DNA from: Promethearchaeota archaeon
GTDB lineage: Archaea; Asgardarchaeota; Lokiarchaeia; Sigyniarchaeales; SOKP01
Reading direction: 5' to 3'
Length of the DNA stretch: 64,000 nt
Assembly (NCBI GenBank): GCA_016840085.1
Contig: JAEOTA010000086.1
Span: 62,001-126,000, forward strand
In this document: one piece after another, positions 42,254-51,417 of the stretch
Layout of the letters: each line of letters opens with the position of its first letter
Numbering within the stretch: the first letter of the stretch is position 1
Notes under the pieces: generated by a model
Database searches by the model: none
What the model saw: only the letters and a program-made list of their open reading frames with translations
Told to the model about the DNA's origin: nothing
Position numbers and translations under genes: made by a program

Positions 42254-43225
42254 TTAGTCGGTTCTAATTTTTCTAAGGGTTTCATAGGTTCCATAACCAC
42301 CTTTTACATCATCTAATTCAAAACTACCTAATGACTGCACAAGAATAGATTGCTTTCCTTCATTATCAGTAAAGGGCATTGGAATTATTGGCCCCACAAA
42401 AGCTTTTAATATATATTTTTGATTAGAATTATCCATCAATTCAAGCTTTGAACTAACGGGGAATACTCCATCTTCTCGAAATTGTTGGTTAAGAATTTTA
42501 ATTTTTTTTAAGGGTATGTTCTCTCCATTCCTAAACAAGAAACCTCCAGTTGATAAACGACCATCATCTGTGATTATTGCTGCAGGATTAACTGCCAAAT
42601 TTTCATTAAACCAAACAACATAATATAACCAATTACCCACTCCAATCCAATCACGAACACCATAGGTGTGATCTCTTTGACCCATGGTATTAGAAATCGA
42701 ATATTTTCTATCTCCTATAGTGATCTCTCCTTTTATATTACCAATTTGTTCCCAGTGTTTATCACCAGCTTTTTTTCCTATTTCTAATGATTCCGGAGTC
42801 ATATATTTACTATATTCATACACCTCATTAATCGGCTCAAAATCAAGATAGATTTCTACTGACTTTATTTCACTTATTAATTTCGGATTCTCGCGTACTT
42901 TTGGTAAAGTCTCTGAGTTTTGGACAATAATTATATTCCCGCTAAATTCATAATTCCATTTTCCATCAGGAAAAGAAAGATGTTTCATACCTTTAATTTG
43001 AAGATTTTTTGTATAATCTTTAATTTTAATTTCTTGATGATATCCCCCAGCAGAACCATCCGGCAAAAAAAGAAAGAAAAAAGTCATGCCCTCTTGTTTA
43101 TTAGGCTTGAATCCTATTCTTGAAACCCCTCCAATATTATAATCCTTATTAAAGAAAGCGAAATAATATGATTCATTCCATTCAGGATGAGCCGTGCAAA
43201 GATTAGAATGAGTCAAAGATTCCAC
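42254..43225 (-). CDS. Lipocalin-like protein of the CrtC/AttH-type superfamily
   Basis: A 323-residue, beta-rich protein without membrane segments. Residues about 12-40 (HPEWNESYYFAFFNKDY, then GGVSRIGFKPN) and the motif ISNTMGQRDHTYGVRDWIG (about residues 183-201, the RDHxYGxRDW pattern) are characteristic of the two-lipocalin-domain proteins grouped with CrtC/AttH and DUF7064/7065-like families. The ligand is unknown, probably a lipid or isoprenoid. It lies downstream of the RPH-like gene, 19 bases apart on the same strand, so the two form a pair, inserted within the exosome superoperon. Confidence 0.65.
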   Translation of the reverse strand: MESLTHSNLCTAHPEWNESYYFAFFNKDYNIGGVSRIGFKPNKQEGMTFFFLFLPDGSAGGYHQEIKIKDYTKNLQIKGMKHLSFPDGKWNYEFSGNIIIVQNSETLPKVRENPKLISEIKSVEIYLDFEPINEVYEYSKYMTPESLEIGKKAGDKHWEQIGNIKGEITIGDRKYSISNTMGQRDHTYGVRDWIGVGNWLYYVVWFNENLAVNPAAIITDDGRLSTGGFLFRNGENIPLKKIKILNQQFREDGVFPVSSKLELMDNSNQKYILKAFVGPIIPMPFTDNEGKQSILVQSLGSFELDDVKGGYGTYETLRKIRTD

Positions 43226-43243
43226 CTTTATTCACCTTAAACA

Positions 43244-45970
43244 TTATTTTTGTAATACGATAGTACCATTAAATCCATTAATTTTAAAAATTTGACCTGT
43301 TTTAAAGATTTTACACGCATTTATTATGTTTGTGACAGCAGGAATACCATATTCTCGCGAAACAACAGCGCCATGCGAAAGTATTCCACCCGTTTCAGTT
43401 ATTAAACCCCCTATTTTAGAAAAAACAGGAGTCCAGCCCGGATCTGTTCTAGGTACAACTAAAATCTCTCCTTTACGTACTGTAGAAATAAAGTCGATAT
43501 CTTGAAGAATACGGATAGGACCGGTGATAATTCCTTGACTTGCAGGTATACCGTGGAATATTTTACTCTTTTTATTGTATTTCAAAACATCATTAAATTC
43601 TCGTGAACCTAAAAGGAATTTTGGGGGTATTATATTTTCATGGTTTTTAAAATGATCATATCTCTTTTTAACTTCAGATGAGATTTTTTGAATTTCTTGA
43701 TTATTATATTTACCCAATCCTAAATTCTTAATTTCATGTTTAAAGAAGAAAAAGATTTTATTTGCATCTTCAATTATTCCACGTTTCATAAATATTTTCC
43801 CTATTTCTAAATATACATTTCTATTCCTTGTAATCCATCTATCGAGGTTGAATCGCTGATTTTCCCTAAATATTATATATTTCCTACTGTTCTTTAAAAT
43901 TGTGAAAAATAACTTCCATTTTAAAAATCCAAATCGTTGTGATCTTATCTTTTTTTCCACAATTTGTTCAATTTGCTGACGTTTTTGCAAACTCTTATTT
44001 TTTATTTTTTCAAGTCCTTGCCAATGATCCAGAACTAATGATTTTAAAATATCAAATACATTTTTCATTGGTGGTTGTCTCCAGCGAGGGTAATAAGTTT
44101 CTCTTGTGAAACCCCTATCTCCATATTTCTCTAAAAATTTTTCAAATTCACTTAGAAAGTTCTTAATGGAAGGATTACTTTCTGTCAATAGAATATTATA
44201 AATACTTCTTGATTCTTGATTAATTAATATGGATTTAAGTTCCGGAGAATTATTAATAAGGGAAGCTAAATAATGAATTTGATCATTTGTTTCTGTCAGT
44301 TTATGTTTGAGTCCAGAAACTAAAATTGGATAAAATTGTTGACATTCCTCTCTACTCAGAAAACGATTAAGTAAATATTGGATTAATAAATTCATTCCAA
44401 TGTTATGTACGGGAATCCCATATCGAACTAGTCGAAAATGAGCAATCATAGTTTTATCTAAATCTTCAGCTAAATTGATAAAATCCAGTAGTCCACCAGT
44501 TTTTATAAGTTTTTTTTGTTGTATATCAAATTTTTTACAATAAACATCAAATGTCTCTTGAGTCCACTTTTCATAAGTATCTGCAGTTTTAGACATTGCT
44601 CCATCTGGGTCATGAATTTTAATTCTAAGCTCAGCAACAATTCTTCTAATTAGATGAAATGGGAGATCTTTTGTTGTTTTTTTTCCATAAGAACCAGAAC
44701 CTTCTGGAAAATAATTTAAAACGTCTTCATTACGCAAGAATTTAGGTATTTCATATTCAACTTTCCTTTTTAACACATTGAGATTGAAATAAACATGAGC
44801 ATTATATAATTTTAATAATTGAATATCCATTTGTTTGTAGCCCATTATACTGTTTAGTTCCACATTAACTACCTTAACTAATTGATCACCTAAGAGTTCA
44901 AAATATAAAGGTGTCACATTATCATTCCAATAATCATCTGAATACCCTCTGCTCCATAGTATTTCAGTTGTTTTATCATCTGCTTTTATTACAGTAATAG
45001 GTCTGGTTTGTAAGATATTAATTTTATTATCTTGGCTTAGAGCCCATTCAATGTCTTGAGGTACATTTTTAAATATCCTTTCTATTTGGAGACCCATCTT
45101 AGCAAGTTTTATAATATCACTATCAGAAAGTGAAGATTGCTGATTTAAATCATCAGACAATTTTACATAATCAATACCTCCATTAATTTCTAAAGGTTTT
45201 GGATATACTGCTAATTTCTTTCTACCAATCTGTTTGTTCAGAATACTAACTGATCCTCTCTTTAGTTTTTGAATAAAAAATTGGTCTGGACTACTTTTTC
45301 CAGATACAATCGATTCTCCCAATCCAAAATTAGACTCAATTAGTAGTTCATTATTATTGAAAGTTAATGGATTTATTGTGAATAAAACACCAGCAGATTT
45401 CGATGGTACCATTTTTTGAATAATAACGGCAATTTTGACTTTATTATGTGGTATTTTGTTTTTGTATCGGTAAATAATTGCTCGGCTTGTCCATAAAGAT
45501 GCATAACATTGCTTTATATGTTGAAGTACTTGCTCTAAATCTTTTAAATTCAAATATGTATCATATTGTCCCGCAAACGAGGCTTTTAGTAAGTCTTCTG
45601 CTGTTGCAGAGGATCTAACAGCTACTCCGTATGAGGAAAATTTTTCATAATTGATTTTTATCTCATCAATTAATTTCCGTGGAAACTGATTTTTCTCGAT
45701 TGAATTGTGGATAATGTTAGCGGAGCTTTTAATCGACTCATAATCATTATAATCAATTGATTCTAATGTTTTTTGAATATGTTCTAAAAGATTGTTGCTA
45801 TCAAGAAAAAAATCATATGCTCTAGTTTTTACAACAAAACCATTAGGTACAGAAATTTTATTTTGAATTAAAATACCAAGATTGGCAGCTTTACTACCCA
45901 CTTCCTTACTATCATGATTAACTTCTGTTAATTCAACTATTAGTGAATCTTTTTCAATCATAGGATACAT
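43244..45970 (-). CDS. PEP synthase/rifampicin-phosphotransferase-like enzyme (ATP-grasp plus swivelling His domain)
   Basis: A 908-residue protein. The N-terminal ATP-binding domain (residues about 1-330) starts with EVGSKAANLGILIQNKISVP and contains YGVAVRSSATAEDLLKASFAGQ and IEWALSQDNKINILQTRPIT. A large helical middle region (about 340-790) follows. The C-terminal domain has the phosphohistidine motif TETGGILSHGAVVSREYG (His near residue 870). There is no PEP/pyruvate-binding barrel, so it is not a PEP synthase. The order ATP domain, substrate domain, His domain is that of rifampicin phosphotransferase (RPH) and related dikinases. The true substrate is open; the middle domain is unlike anything I can name. 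Confidence 0.82.
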   Translation of the reverse strand: MYPMIEKDSLIVELTEVNHDSKEVGSKAANLGILIQNKISVPNGFVVKTRAYDFFLDSNNLLEHIQKTLESIDYNDYESIKSSANIIHNSIEKNQFPRKLIDEIKINYEKFSSYGVAVRSSATAEDLLKASFAGQYDTYLNLKDLEQVLQHIKQCYASLWTSRAIIYRYKNKIPHNKVKIAVIIQKMVPSKSAGVLFTINPLTFNNNELLIESNFGLGESIVSGKSSPDQFFIQKLKRGSVSILNKQIGRKKLAVYPKPLEINGGIDYVKLSDDLNQQSSLSDSDIIKLAKMGLQIERIFKNVPQDIEWALSQDNKINILQTRPITVIKADDKTTEILWSRGYSDDYWNDNVTPLYFELLGDQLVKVVNVELNSIMGYKQMDIQLLKLYNAHVYFNLNVLKRKVEYEIPKFLRNEDVLNYFPEGSGSYGKKTTKDLPFHLIRRIVAELRIKIHDPDGAMSKTADTYEKWTQETFDVYCKKFDIQQKKLIKTGGLLDFINLAEDLDKTMIAHFRLVRYGIPVHNIGMNLLIQYLLNRFLSREECQQFYPILVSGLKHKLTETNDQIHYLASLINNSPELKSILINQESRSIYNILLTESNPSIKNFLSEFEKFLEKYGDRGFTRETYYPRWRQPPMKNVFDILKSLVLDHWQGLEKIKNKSLQKRQQIEQIVEKKIRSQRFGFLKWKLFFTILKNSRKYIIFRENQRFNLDRWITRNRNVYLEIGKIFMKRGIIEDANKIFFFFKHEIKNLGLGKYNNQEIQKISSEVKKRYDHFKNHENIIPPKFLLGSREFNDVLKYNKKSKIFHGIPASQGIITGPIRILQDIDFISTVRKGEILVVPRTDPGWTPVFSKIGGLITETGGILSHGAVVSREYGIPAVTNIINACKIFKTGQIFKINGFNGTIVLQK

Positions 45971-46166
45971 ATAGAATTGAAAACATAATTTTAATAAATT
46001 TATAATTTTATTTTTTAATTTTAGTAAATTTAAAAATTCTCTTATTTGGCTCTAAAATTTAGTCAGAAGAAAAACGATTAATGTAATTTTTTCTAATTTA
46101 GAAAAATTTATAGTTTATCGTAGGTTTTTATAAGACATTAATAATTCAATACTATTTTTGATTAAA

Positions 46167-46454
46167 ATGGGTAAAACTAAGAAAGTAGGAGTTACTGGCA
46201 CATTCGGTGCACGCTATGGAAGTACATTACGTAAGAGAACTCGATTAATTTTAGAAAAAATGAAGGGAAAAATTAAATGCCCTAGGTGTGAAACTAGAGG
46301 ATCTGTTCATCGAGTATCAACTGGTATTTGGTATTGTAGAAAATGTAATGCTCGATTTACTGGTGGTGCTTATTTCATAGAAACAGCTCGAGGTGCTGAA
46401 TCCTTTAGGGTTGCAAAACGTAAGCAAAGAGAATTGGAAATTACTGAAGAATAA
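46167..46454 (+). CDS. rpl37ae: 50S ribosomal protein eL43 (L37Ae)
   Basis: A small zinc-binding ribosomal protein shared by archaea and eukaryotes. KVGVTGTFGARYGSTLRKRT near the N-terminus and a CxxC-x(14)-CxxC ribbon (CPRCETRGSVHR, then WYCRKCNARFTGGAY) are diagnostic. I choose ATG 46167 (MGKTKKVG) rather than TTG 46158. A TATA-like region lies upstream. Its stop overlaps the pcc1 start. Elsewhere in archaea this gene follows rrp42 directly; here two minus-strand genes are inserted between them. Confidence 0.95.
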   Translation: MGKTKKVGVTGTFGARYGSTLRKRTRLILEKMKGKIKCPRCETRGSVHRVSTGIWYCRKCNARFTGGAYFIETARGAESFRVAKRKQRELEITEE

Positions 46455-46726
46455 TGAGTCATAAAAGCTTTTTTTCAATAAAATCAACAATAGAATTAAT
46501 ATTTAATGATCCCTCAAGTCGAGATATTTCATATAACTCTTTCATTCCAGAAATTAAGAAATTACAAACCAAACGTTCAAACCTTTCAATCGAAAAAAAA
46601 AATACTACTTCCTTATTTTTTAAGATTGAGAGTAATGATATTACAGCATTTAGAGCTTCTATAAATGAAATTACTTGTTTTGGGAAAATAATTGAAAATA
46701 CATTGAAAATAACTAATAAATCATAG
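46454..46726 (+). CDS. pcc1: KEOPS complex subunit Pcc1
   Basis: A 90-residue protein in the position where archaea carry pcc1, directly after eL43 (TAATG overlap) and before prefoldin beta. The sequence pattern fits Pcc1: a first strand (FFSIKSTIELIFND), a central region (KRSNLSIEKKNTTSLFFKIE) and the family helix DITAFRASINEITCFGKIIE, where the Arg-Ala-Ser-x-Asn is typical. Pcc1 dimerises the KEOPS complex, which makes the t6A modification of tRNA. Other t6A genes (cgi121, sua5) are about 5 kb downstream. Confidence 0.8.
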   Translation: MSHKSFFSIKSTIELIFNDPSSRDISYNSFIPEIKKLQTKRSNLSIEKKNTTSLFFKIESNDITAFRASINEITCFGKIIENTLKITNKS

Positions 46727-46785
46727 GAAAAAGATTTATTATTTATTACATAAAATAAAATATAGAAAAGCAAAGGTAAGTAATT

Positions 46786-47148
46786 ATGACGATAAATCTA
46801 GACGATTTAGACGAGGAGCAGAAAAAGAAAATATTGAATCTCCAAAATCTTCAGCAAACATATGAATTTATAACAACTCAAAAACTACAATTGGAATCTA
46901 CACTTAGAGAAACAGAATTAGCTATAGAAGAATTAGAAAAAATAAATCCAGACAATACAGTATATAAGAGTATTGGAGGAATACTAGTTAGAAGTGAAAA
47001 GAACAAATTATTAGATGAGAAAAAGAGTTTAAAAGTAACATTAGAAATGCGGCTAAAAACTTTAGACCAAAAGAAAGCAAGAATAGAAAATCAAATTACT
47101 ACATTACGAAATTCGATACAAGCTGATTTTCAAAATAAGAATCTTTAA
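46786..47148 (+). CDS. pfdB: Prefoldin beta subunit
   Basis: A 120-residue co-chaperone subunit made of two long helices joined by a beta hairpin. Helix one (QNLQQTYEFITTQKLQLEST) and the hairpin with PDNTVYKSIGGILVRSEKN (about residues 58-76) are typical of prefoldin beta (GimC), followed by the second coiled-coil helix. Four such subunits with two alpha subunits form the jellyfish hexamer that hands unfolded proteins to the thermosome. Its position after pcc1 is conserved in archaea. Confidence 0.93.
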   Translation: MTINLDDLDEEQKKKILNLQNLQQTYEFITTQKLQLESTLRETELAIEELEKINPDNTVYKSIGGILVRSEKNKLLDEKKSLKVTLEMRLKTLDQKKARIENQITTLRNSIQADFQNKNL

Positions 47149-47155
47149 TAGATTT

Positions 47156-48175
47156 ATGTTAAAAATTAAATTTAAAAATTTATTAACTTTTTTGAAGAAT
47201 AAAAGAATTTTAATTACTACACATAATCTAGTAGATATTGATGGATTTGTTTCGTGTTTTGCTTTAAAATTTTTCTTAATTCAATATTATAAAAACCAAA
47301 ATATATCTATTTATTTTCCAGAACTTCTAAAGTCAACTAAGAATTTTATAAATAACTTTAGTGAAAAATTCCCTAAATTTAAGTTTAAAACTAAAACCCA
47401 TTTAGATTTTTCTAAATTTGATGTATGTCTAATATTAGACACTAATAATCTTAGCCAATTAAAATTTGAAAACGATATAAATATTTCTCCACTCGAAATT
47501 CCTTATATTTTTATAGATCACCATTATCCAAACCTTAAAGCCGATGCTCAAAATTTAGAATCATTGAATTTAGTATTTGATAACTTTTCTTCCACATCAG
47601 AAATTATATTGACCTTATTTAAATACTATCAGCAAGATCTAATTCTCCCTTACAGAATTCTATTTATAGCTGCAATTCTAGCTGATTCTGGATTTTTTAA
47701 ATATGGAAATAATGAAACCATTAATAATGTGAGTGAGTTATTAGACGAAGATTTAGATATTCAAGAAATTCGATCACTACTTAAAGAAGATATCGAGATT
47801 TCAGAAAAGATTGCCAAAATAAAAGGATTACAGCGTGTAAAATTAATTCGTGAAGGAGATTATTTAATTGGAATTAGTAATGTTAGTAGTTTTGGAGCAA
47901 GTGTAGCATCTATGTTAATAGCTTGTGGCGTTGATATAAGCTTAGTCTATTCAAAAGCCAATACAGAATATAGGATTAATGCAAGAGCTAAAAAAGTAGT
48001 TTGTTTACAAACTGGAATACATTTAGGAAAAATTTTAAAAGAAATATCTGATAACTGCGAGGGAAATGGTGGTGGACACGATGGAGCAGCGTCTTTATCG
48101 TTTAATGCGGAATTTGATATAATTCTTGATAGAATTATTGAAAAAATAAAAGAATTTTTATCACCTAAGTTTTAA
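47156..48175 (+). CDS. DHH family phosphoesterase (RecJ/nanoRNase-like)
   Basis: A 339-residue enzyme that probably hydrolyses short nucleic acids or cyclic dinucleotide products with two metal ions. Seen: THNLVDIDGFVSCFALKFFL (motif I, residues about 22-41), ILDTNNLSQL (motif II Asp), FIDHHYP (the DHH motif, about 121-127), ADSGFFKYG, and the DHHA1 C-terminal signature EGNGGGHDGAASLSF near residue 305. This lineage follows prefoldin beta in many archaeal genomes. The start ATG 47156 is seven bases after the pfdB stop, so it belongs to the same operon. Confidence 0.9.
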   Translation: MLKIKFKNLLTFLKNKRILITTHNLVDIDGFVSCFALKFFLIQYYKNQNISIYFPELLKSTKNFINNFSEKFPKFKFKTKTHLDFSKFDVCLILDTNNLSQLKFENDINISPLEIPYIFIDHHYPNLKADAQNLESLNLVFDNFSSTSEIILTLFKYYQQDLILPYRILFIAAILADSGFFKYGNNETINNVSELLDEDLDIQEIRSLLKEDIEISEKIAKIKGLQRVKLIREGDYLIGISNVSSFGASVASMLIACGVDISLVYSKANTEYRINARAKKVVCLQTGIHLGKILKEISDNCEGNGGGHDGAASLSFNAEFDIILDRIIEKIKEFLSPKF

Positions 48176-48226
48176 ATAACTAAAGATTATAATAAAGCAA
48201 TACTCTATTACTAAAAATAAATATAC

Positions 48227-49075
48227 ATGAATTTAATAAAATTCAATAACTTTTTTTTTCGTTATAAAGGAAATGAAGATTATGCCTTAAATAATATTAA
48301 TTTAAAAATAGGAGATAATAAATTTATATTACTCTGCGGAGAAACAGGATCAGGTAAAACCACATTAATTAGATGCATGAATGGTTTGATCCCACAATTT
48401 TATTCTGGTTTTTATAAAGGTAAAGTTGAAATTAATGGTAAAGATACCACTGAAACTTCAATAGCAAATTTATCAACTGAAGTTGGAATTGTATTTCAGA
48501 ATCCAGAAAACCAATTAATTGCAATGAATGTAGAACATGAAATCGCATTTGGATTAGAAAATTTAGGAATACCGCCTAATGAAATCTCTCGAAGAATAAA
48601 AGAAAGTGCATCTTTAACTGAAATTGAACATATTTTGGATAAGGCACCCTTTGAATTGAGTGGAGGTGAACAACAGCGAGTTGCGATTGCATCAATCTTG
48701 GTTTTAGAACCAAAATTACTAATATTAGATGAACCAACAGCTTTATTGGACCCCTATATGGCAAAAAAAATCATTAATTTATTAACTGAAATAAAGATAG
48801 AAAAAAAGATAACAATTTTAATTAGTGAACATCGATTGGATTTAATTCTCCCTTTTACTGAACAAATGATTTTAATGAAAGGTGGATATGTAATTGAGCA
48901 TGATATTCGTGAAAAAATCCTTAACGGAGATAATTTTAAAAATCTTAATTTGAATAAACCTGTTATTTATGCTATATTTAATAAATTAAGAATAGATGGC
49001 ATATTTCATGGGAAAATACCTGCCTCTATTCCAGATGCAATAAATTCTTTAAAACAGTTAAAATTAGGTGAATAA
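48227..49075 (+). CDS. ecfA1: ECF transporter ATPase A component 1
   Basis: One of two ABC ATPases that power an energy-coupling-factor importer for vitamins or metals. Walker A is CGETGSGKTTL (about residues 37-47), the Q-loop lies in GIVFQNPENQLIAMNVEHEIA (about 87-107, the ECF-typical Q-helix region), signature LSGGEQQRVAIAS (about 144-156), Walker B LLILDEPTALLD, and H-loop SEHRLD. The gene overlaps or abuts ecfA2, followed by ecfT. No substrate-binding S component is encoded nearby, so the module is probably shared among several S proteins (group II ECF). Confidence 0.94.
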   Translation: MNLIKFNNFFFRYKGNEDYALNNINLKIGDNKFILLCGETGSGKTTLIRCMNGLIPQFYSGFYKGKVEINGKDTTETSIANLSTEVGIVFQNPENQLIAMNVEHEIAFGLENLGIPPNEISRRIKESASLTEIEHILDKAPFELSGGEQQRVAIASILVLEPKLLILDEPTALLDPYMAKKIINLLTEIKIEKKITILISEHRLDLILPFTEQMILMKGGYVIEHDIREKILNGDNFKNLNLNKPVIYAIFNKLRIDGIFHGKIPASIPDAINSLKQLKLGE

Positions 49076-49076
49076 A

Positions 49077-49943
49077 ATGCTAGAAAGGTTACCTTTGATT
49101 ATCATTAAAGATTTATCCTACACATATCCTGATGGTACTCAAGCTTTGAAAAAAATCAATATAAGTATTAGGAGAGGGGAATCAATCGCAATAATGGGAA
49201 AAAATGGAGCAGGTAAGACAACCCTCATTCGTACGTTAAATGGATTAATAAGACCAACACGAGGGAATATCTATATTGCCAAAAAGAATATTAATTCAAG
49301 TAGTATAGCAACATTATCTAAAAATATAGGGATTATTTTTCAAAATCCATACCATCAACTTTTTGCGAATTCAGTAGAAGAAGAAATTAGTTTTTCTTTA
49401 AAAAGTTTAAACTTAAGTAAAGATACAATACAACGAAAAACAAATGAAGTTTTAAAAAATTTTGATCTTGAGAAATATCGAGAAAGATCACCTTTAAATT
49501 TATCAGGAGGAGAATCAAAAAAATTAGCTATAGCATCAATAGTATGCCGAGATCCAGGAATTTTAATATTTGATGAACCTACTCTTGGTCAAGATGCTAA
49601 AGAAATTGAATTTTTTATCAATTTAATCAATAACGAAAGGAAAAAAAGTAAGACTATAATAATTATAACTCATAATATTGAGTTTACTTTTAAATACATA
49701 CCAAGAACAATATTAATGGCTGATGGGAAAATCATAGCTGATGGACCTACAAAAAAAGTACTTAACAGTGAATTTCTTGTTGAGAAAGCATCATTAATTT
49801 TACCACAAACGCATCAATTTTGTTTAGCTTTACGACAAATAGGGATTCAGGATATAAGAGATGATATTTCAGAGAACGATATTATTAATTATTTAAAGAA
49901 ATTTTTAAAAGAGAAATCTATAAGCATTAAGGAGGAGGAATAA
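49077..49943 (+). CDS. ecfA2: ECF transporter ATPase A component 2
   Basis: Second ATPase of the ECF module. Walker A GKNGAGKTTLIR (about residues 38-49), Q-loop IGIIFQNPYHQLFANSVEEE, signature LSGGESKKLAIAS, Walker B ILIFDEPTLGQD, and H-loop THNIEF. All catalytic motifs are present. I take ATG 49077, which sits five bases after GGTGA, over GTG 49068, which lies inside the end of ecfA1. It pairs with EcfA1 as a heterodimer. EcfT follows behind a GGAGGAGG ribosome site. Confidence 0.94.
   Translation: MLERLPLIIIKDLSYTYPDGTQALKKINISIRRGESIAIMGKNGAGKTTLIRTLNGLIRPTRGNIYIAKKNINSSSIATLSKNIGIIFQNPYHQLFANSVEEEISFSLKSLNLSKDTIQRKTNEVLKNFDLEKYRERSPLNLSGGESKKLAIASIVCRDPGILIFDEPTLGQDAKEIEFFINLINNERKKSKTIIIITHNIEFTFKYIPRTILMADGKIIADGPTKKVLNSEFLVEKASLILPQTHQFCLALRQIGIQDIRDDISENDIINYLKKFLKEKSISIKEEE
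49931..49938 (+). promoter_or_regulatory. Shine-Dalgarno of ecfT
   Basis: GGAGGAGG ten bases upstream of ATG 49949, on the overlap with the ecfA2 end. It fixes the ecfT start. Confidence 0.8.
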
Positions 49944-49948
49944 AAAAA

Positions 49949-50716
49949 ATGTCATTAGAATTCCTTAACGCCTTTAAATTTATGAAAAAACAATCTTTTC
50001 TGCATAAAGTTGACCCAAGAACTAAATTAATATTAGCAATAGTATATACTATCAGTGCGTTATTATTCAATAAAATTATTCCTCTACTTTTTATCTTTTT
50101 AAGCTTAATTCCAATAGTGTTACTTGGAAAATTATTTAAAGAATGGATTAAAAGTATACGCGGTTTATCATTTTTAATTCTTTTTATAATTATGTTGAAT
50201 ACTCTTTTTTTATCTTTATCATTTGCTGTAGCAATGATATTACGTATATGTATTATGGTTTCTGCGTTCTCAATATTTTTTCTGACTGTAGATCCTAATG
50301 ATTTAGCCCTTTCTTTGATTTCAATGAAAATTCGTTATGAGTTTGCCTTTGCTTTTTCATTAGCTTTTCGATTTGTACCCACAATAGCATTAGAAGCTCA
50401 AAATATTATTGATGCTCAACAAAGTAGAGGTTATGAAATGCAAAAAAAAGGCATTATTAAGCAAATTAAAAATCTTTTTCCTTTATTAATTCCACTAATA
50501 ATCTGCTCAATTAAAAGAGCATTTAATGTAGCAGAAGCACTCGAATCTAGAGCATTTGGAAGTAAAAAACAACGATCTTATTATTATTCTATTCACTATT
50601 CACTTAGGGATTGGTTGTTTACAATATATTTGTTATTATTTTTAACATTTTTAATTATAATCAAAGTACAATTTTCTATTTTGCCAGAATTTTTAAATTG
50701 GAGATTGCCTGTTTGA
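49949..50716 (+). CDS. ecfT: ECF transporter transmembrane component EcfT
   Basis: The membrane coupling subunit of the ECF importer. Six hydrophobic segments, the conserved opening FLHKVDPRTKLILAIVYT (about residues 15-32), and the two coupling-helix Ala-Arg-Gly type motifs, here AQQSRGYEMQKKG (about 152-164) and EALESRAFGSKKQRSYY (about 197-213). Length 255 is typical. A strong GGAGGAGG motif ten bases upstream of the ATG indicates efficient translation. Its TGA overlaps the start of the cgi121 gene. Confidence 0.93.
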   Translation: MSLEFLNAFKFMKKQSFLHKVDPRTKLILAIVYTISALLFNKIIPLLFIFLSLIPIVLLGKLFKEWIKSIRGLSFLILFIIMLNTLFLSLSFAVAMILRICIMVSAFSIFFLTVDPNDLALSLISMKIRYEFAFAFSLAFRFVPTIALEAQNIIDAQQSRGYEMQKKGIIKQIKNLFPLLIPLIICSIKRAFNVAEALESRAFGSKKQRSYYYSIHYSLRDWLFTIYLLLFLTFLIIIKVQFSILPEFLNWRLPV

Positions 50717-51417
50717 TAATAAAAAAATTCAATATCAAAGAAATTAGCTTAGAATATTTTGTAGGAATTAGTCAAATTAAATTCAATTTTAGTCAATTTC
50801 TACAATTATTCACAATAGATAATGAAGAGGAAGCCTTAAAACATCTTTTTCAATTAACACAAGAACTCCAAAATAGGAATAAGGGTTCAATGATCCAATT
50901 TATTAAAGATAAGTATCTTTTAAATGAAAATCATCTTTTTACAGCCTGTTATTATATGCAAAAAGCTTTCTATTATAATACTAACATTTCAAACAAAAAA
51001 AATATTGAATTTTTATTATACTTATCAGCAAATCGTCAAATCAGTAAAGGAATTGAGACCTTTGGCATAAATTTTAAGGATCTAAGGAAGGGAAATTTAT
51101 TATTTTGTATTATTTCACAATCTAATACTATTAGTAAAATAAATTCAGAAATATTAAGTATACTTAAAGTAAATGAAATAGAACGTGCGATAAACTCATT
51201 ATCAAATGAAAAGATAACTGTGATCAAAGAATACTATGGTATTTCTGATAATCAAATTTTCTCTATTTTAAATTCTTATGGGGTTAAATTAGTTGATAAT
51301 CAAATATCTAATATTGATTTAGATTCAATTTCTTTAGCGTTATACGATTTAATATGTGAAAAGATGGCTCTCTTGAATTTAGAAAAAATAAAAATTAGAT
51401 TAGCAAGATTCTTTTAA
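50713..51417 (+). CDS. cgi121: KEOPS complex subunit Cgi121 (TPRKB family)
   Basis: A subunit of the KEOPS complex, which transfers threonylcarbamoyl onto A37 of tRNAs, and in archaea Cgi121 binds the tRNA 3' end. The family hallmark is IEFLLYLSANRQISKGIETFGI (quoted in part: SANRQISKGIETFGI), near residues 98-112, preceded by FYYNTNISNKKN. The C-terminal two thirds match the family length; an N-terminal part of about 60 residues and the C-terminal helical tail (SLALYDLICEKMALL) are extra compared with minimal members. TTG 50713 overlaps the ecfT stop (TTGA), so I use it rather than an upstream ATG in ecfT. Confidence 0.85.
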   Translation: MIIKKFNIKEISLEYFVGISQIKFNFSQFLQLFTIDNEEEALKHLFQLTQELQNRNKGSMIQFIKDKYLLNENHLFTACYYMQKAFYYNTNISNKKNIEFLLYLSANRQISKGIETFGINFKDLRKGNLLFCIISQSNTISKINSEILSILKVNEIERAINSLSNEKITVIKEYYGISDNQIFSILNSYGVKLVDNQISNIDLDSISLALYDLICEKMALLNLEKIKIRLARFF

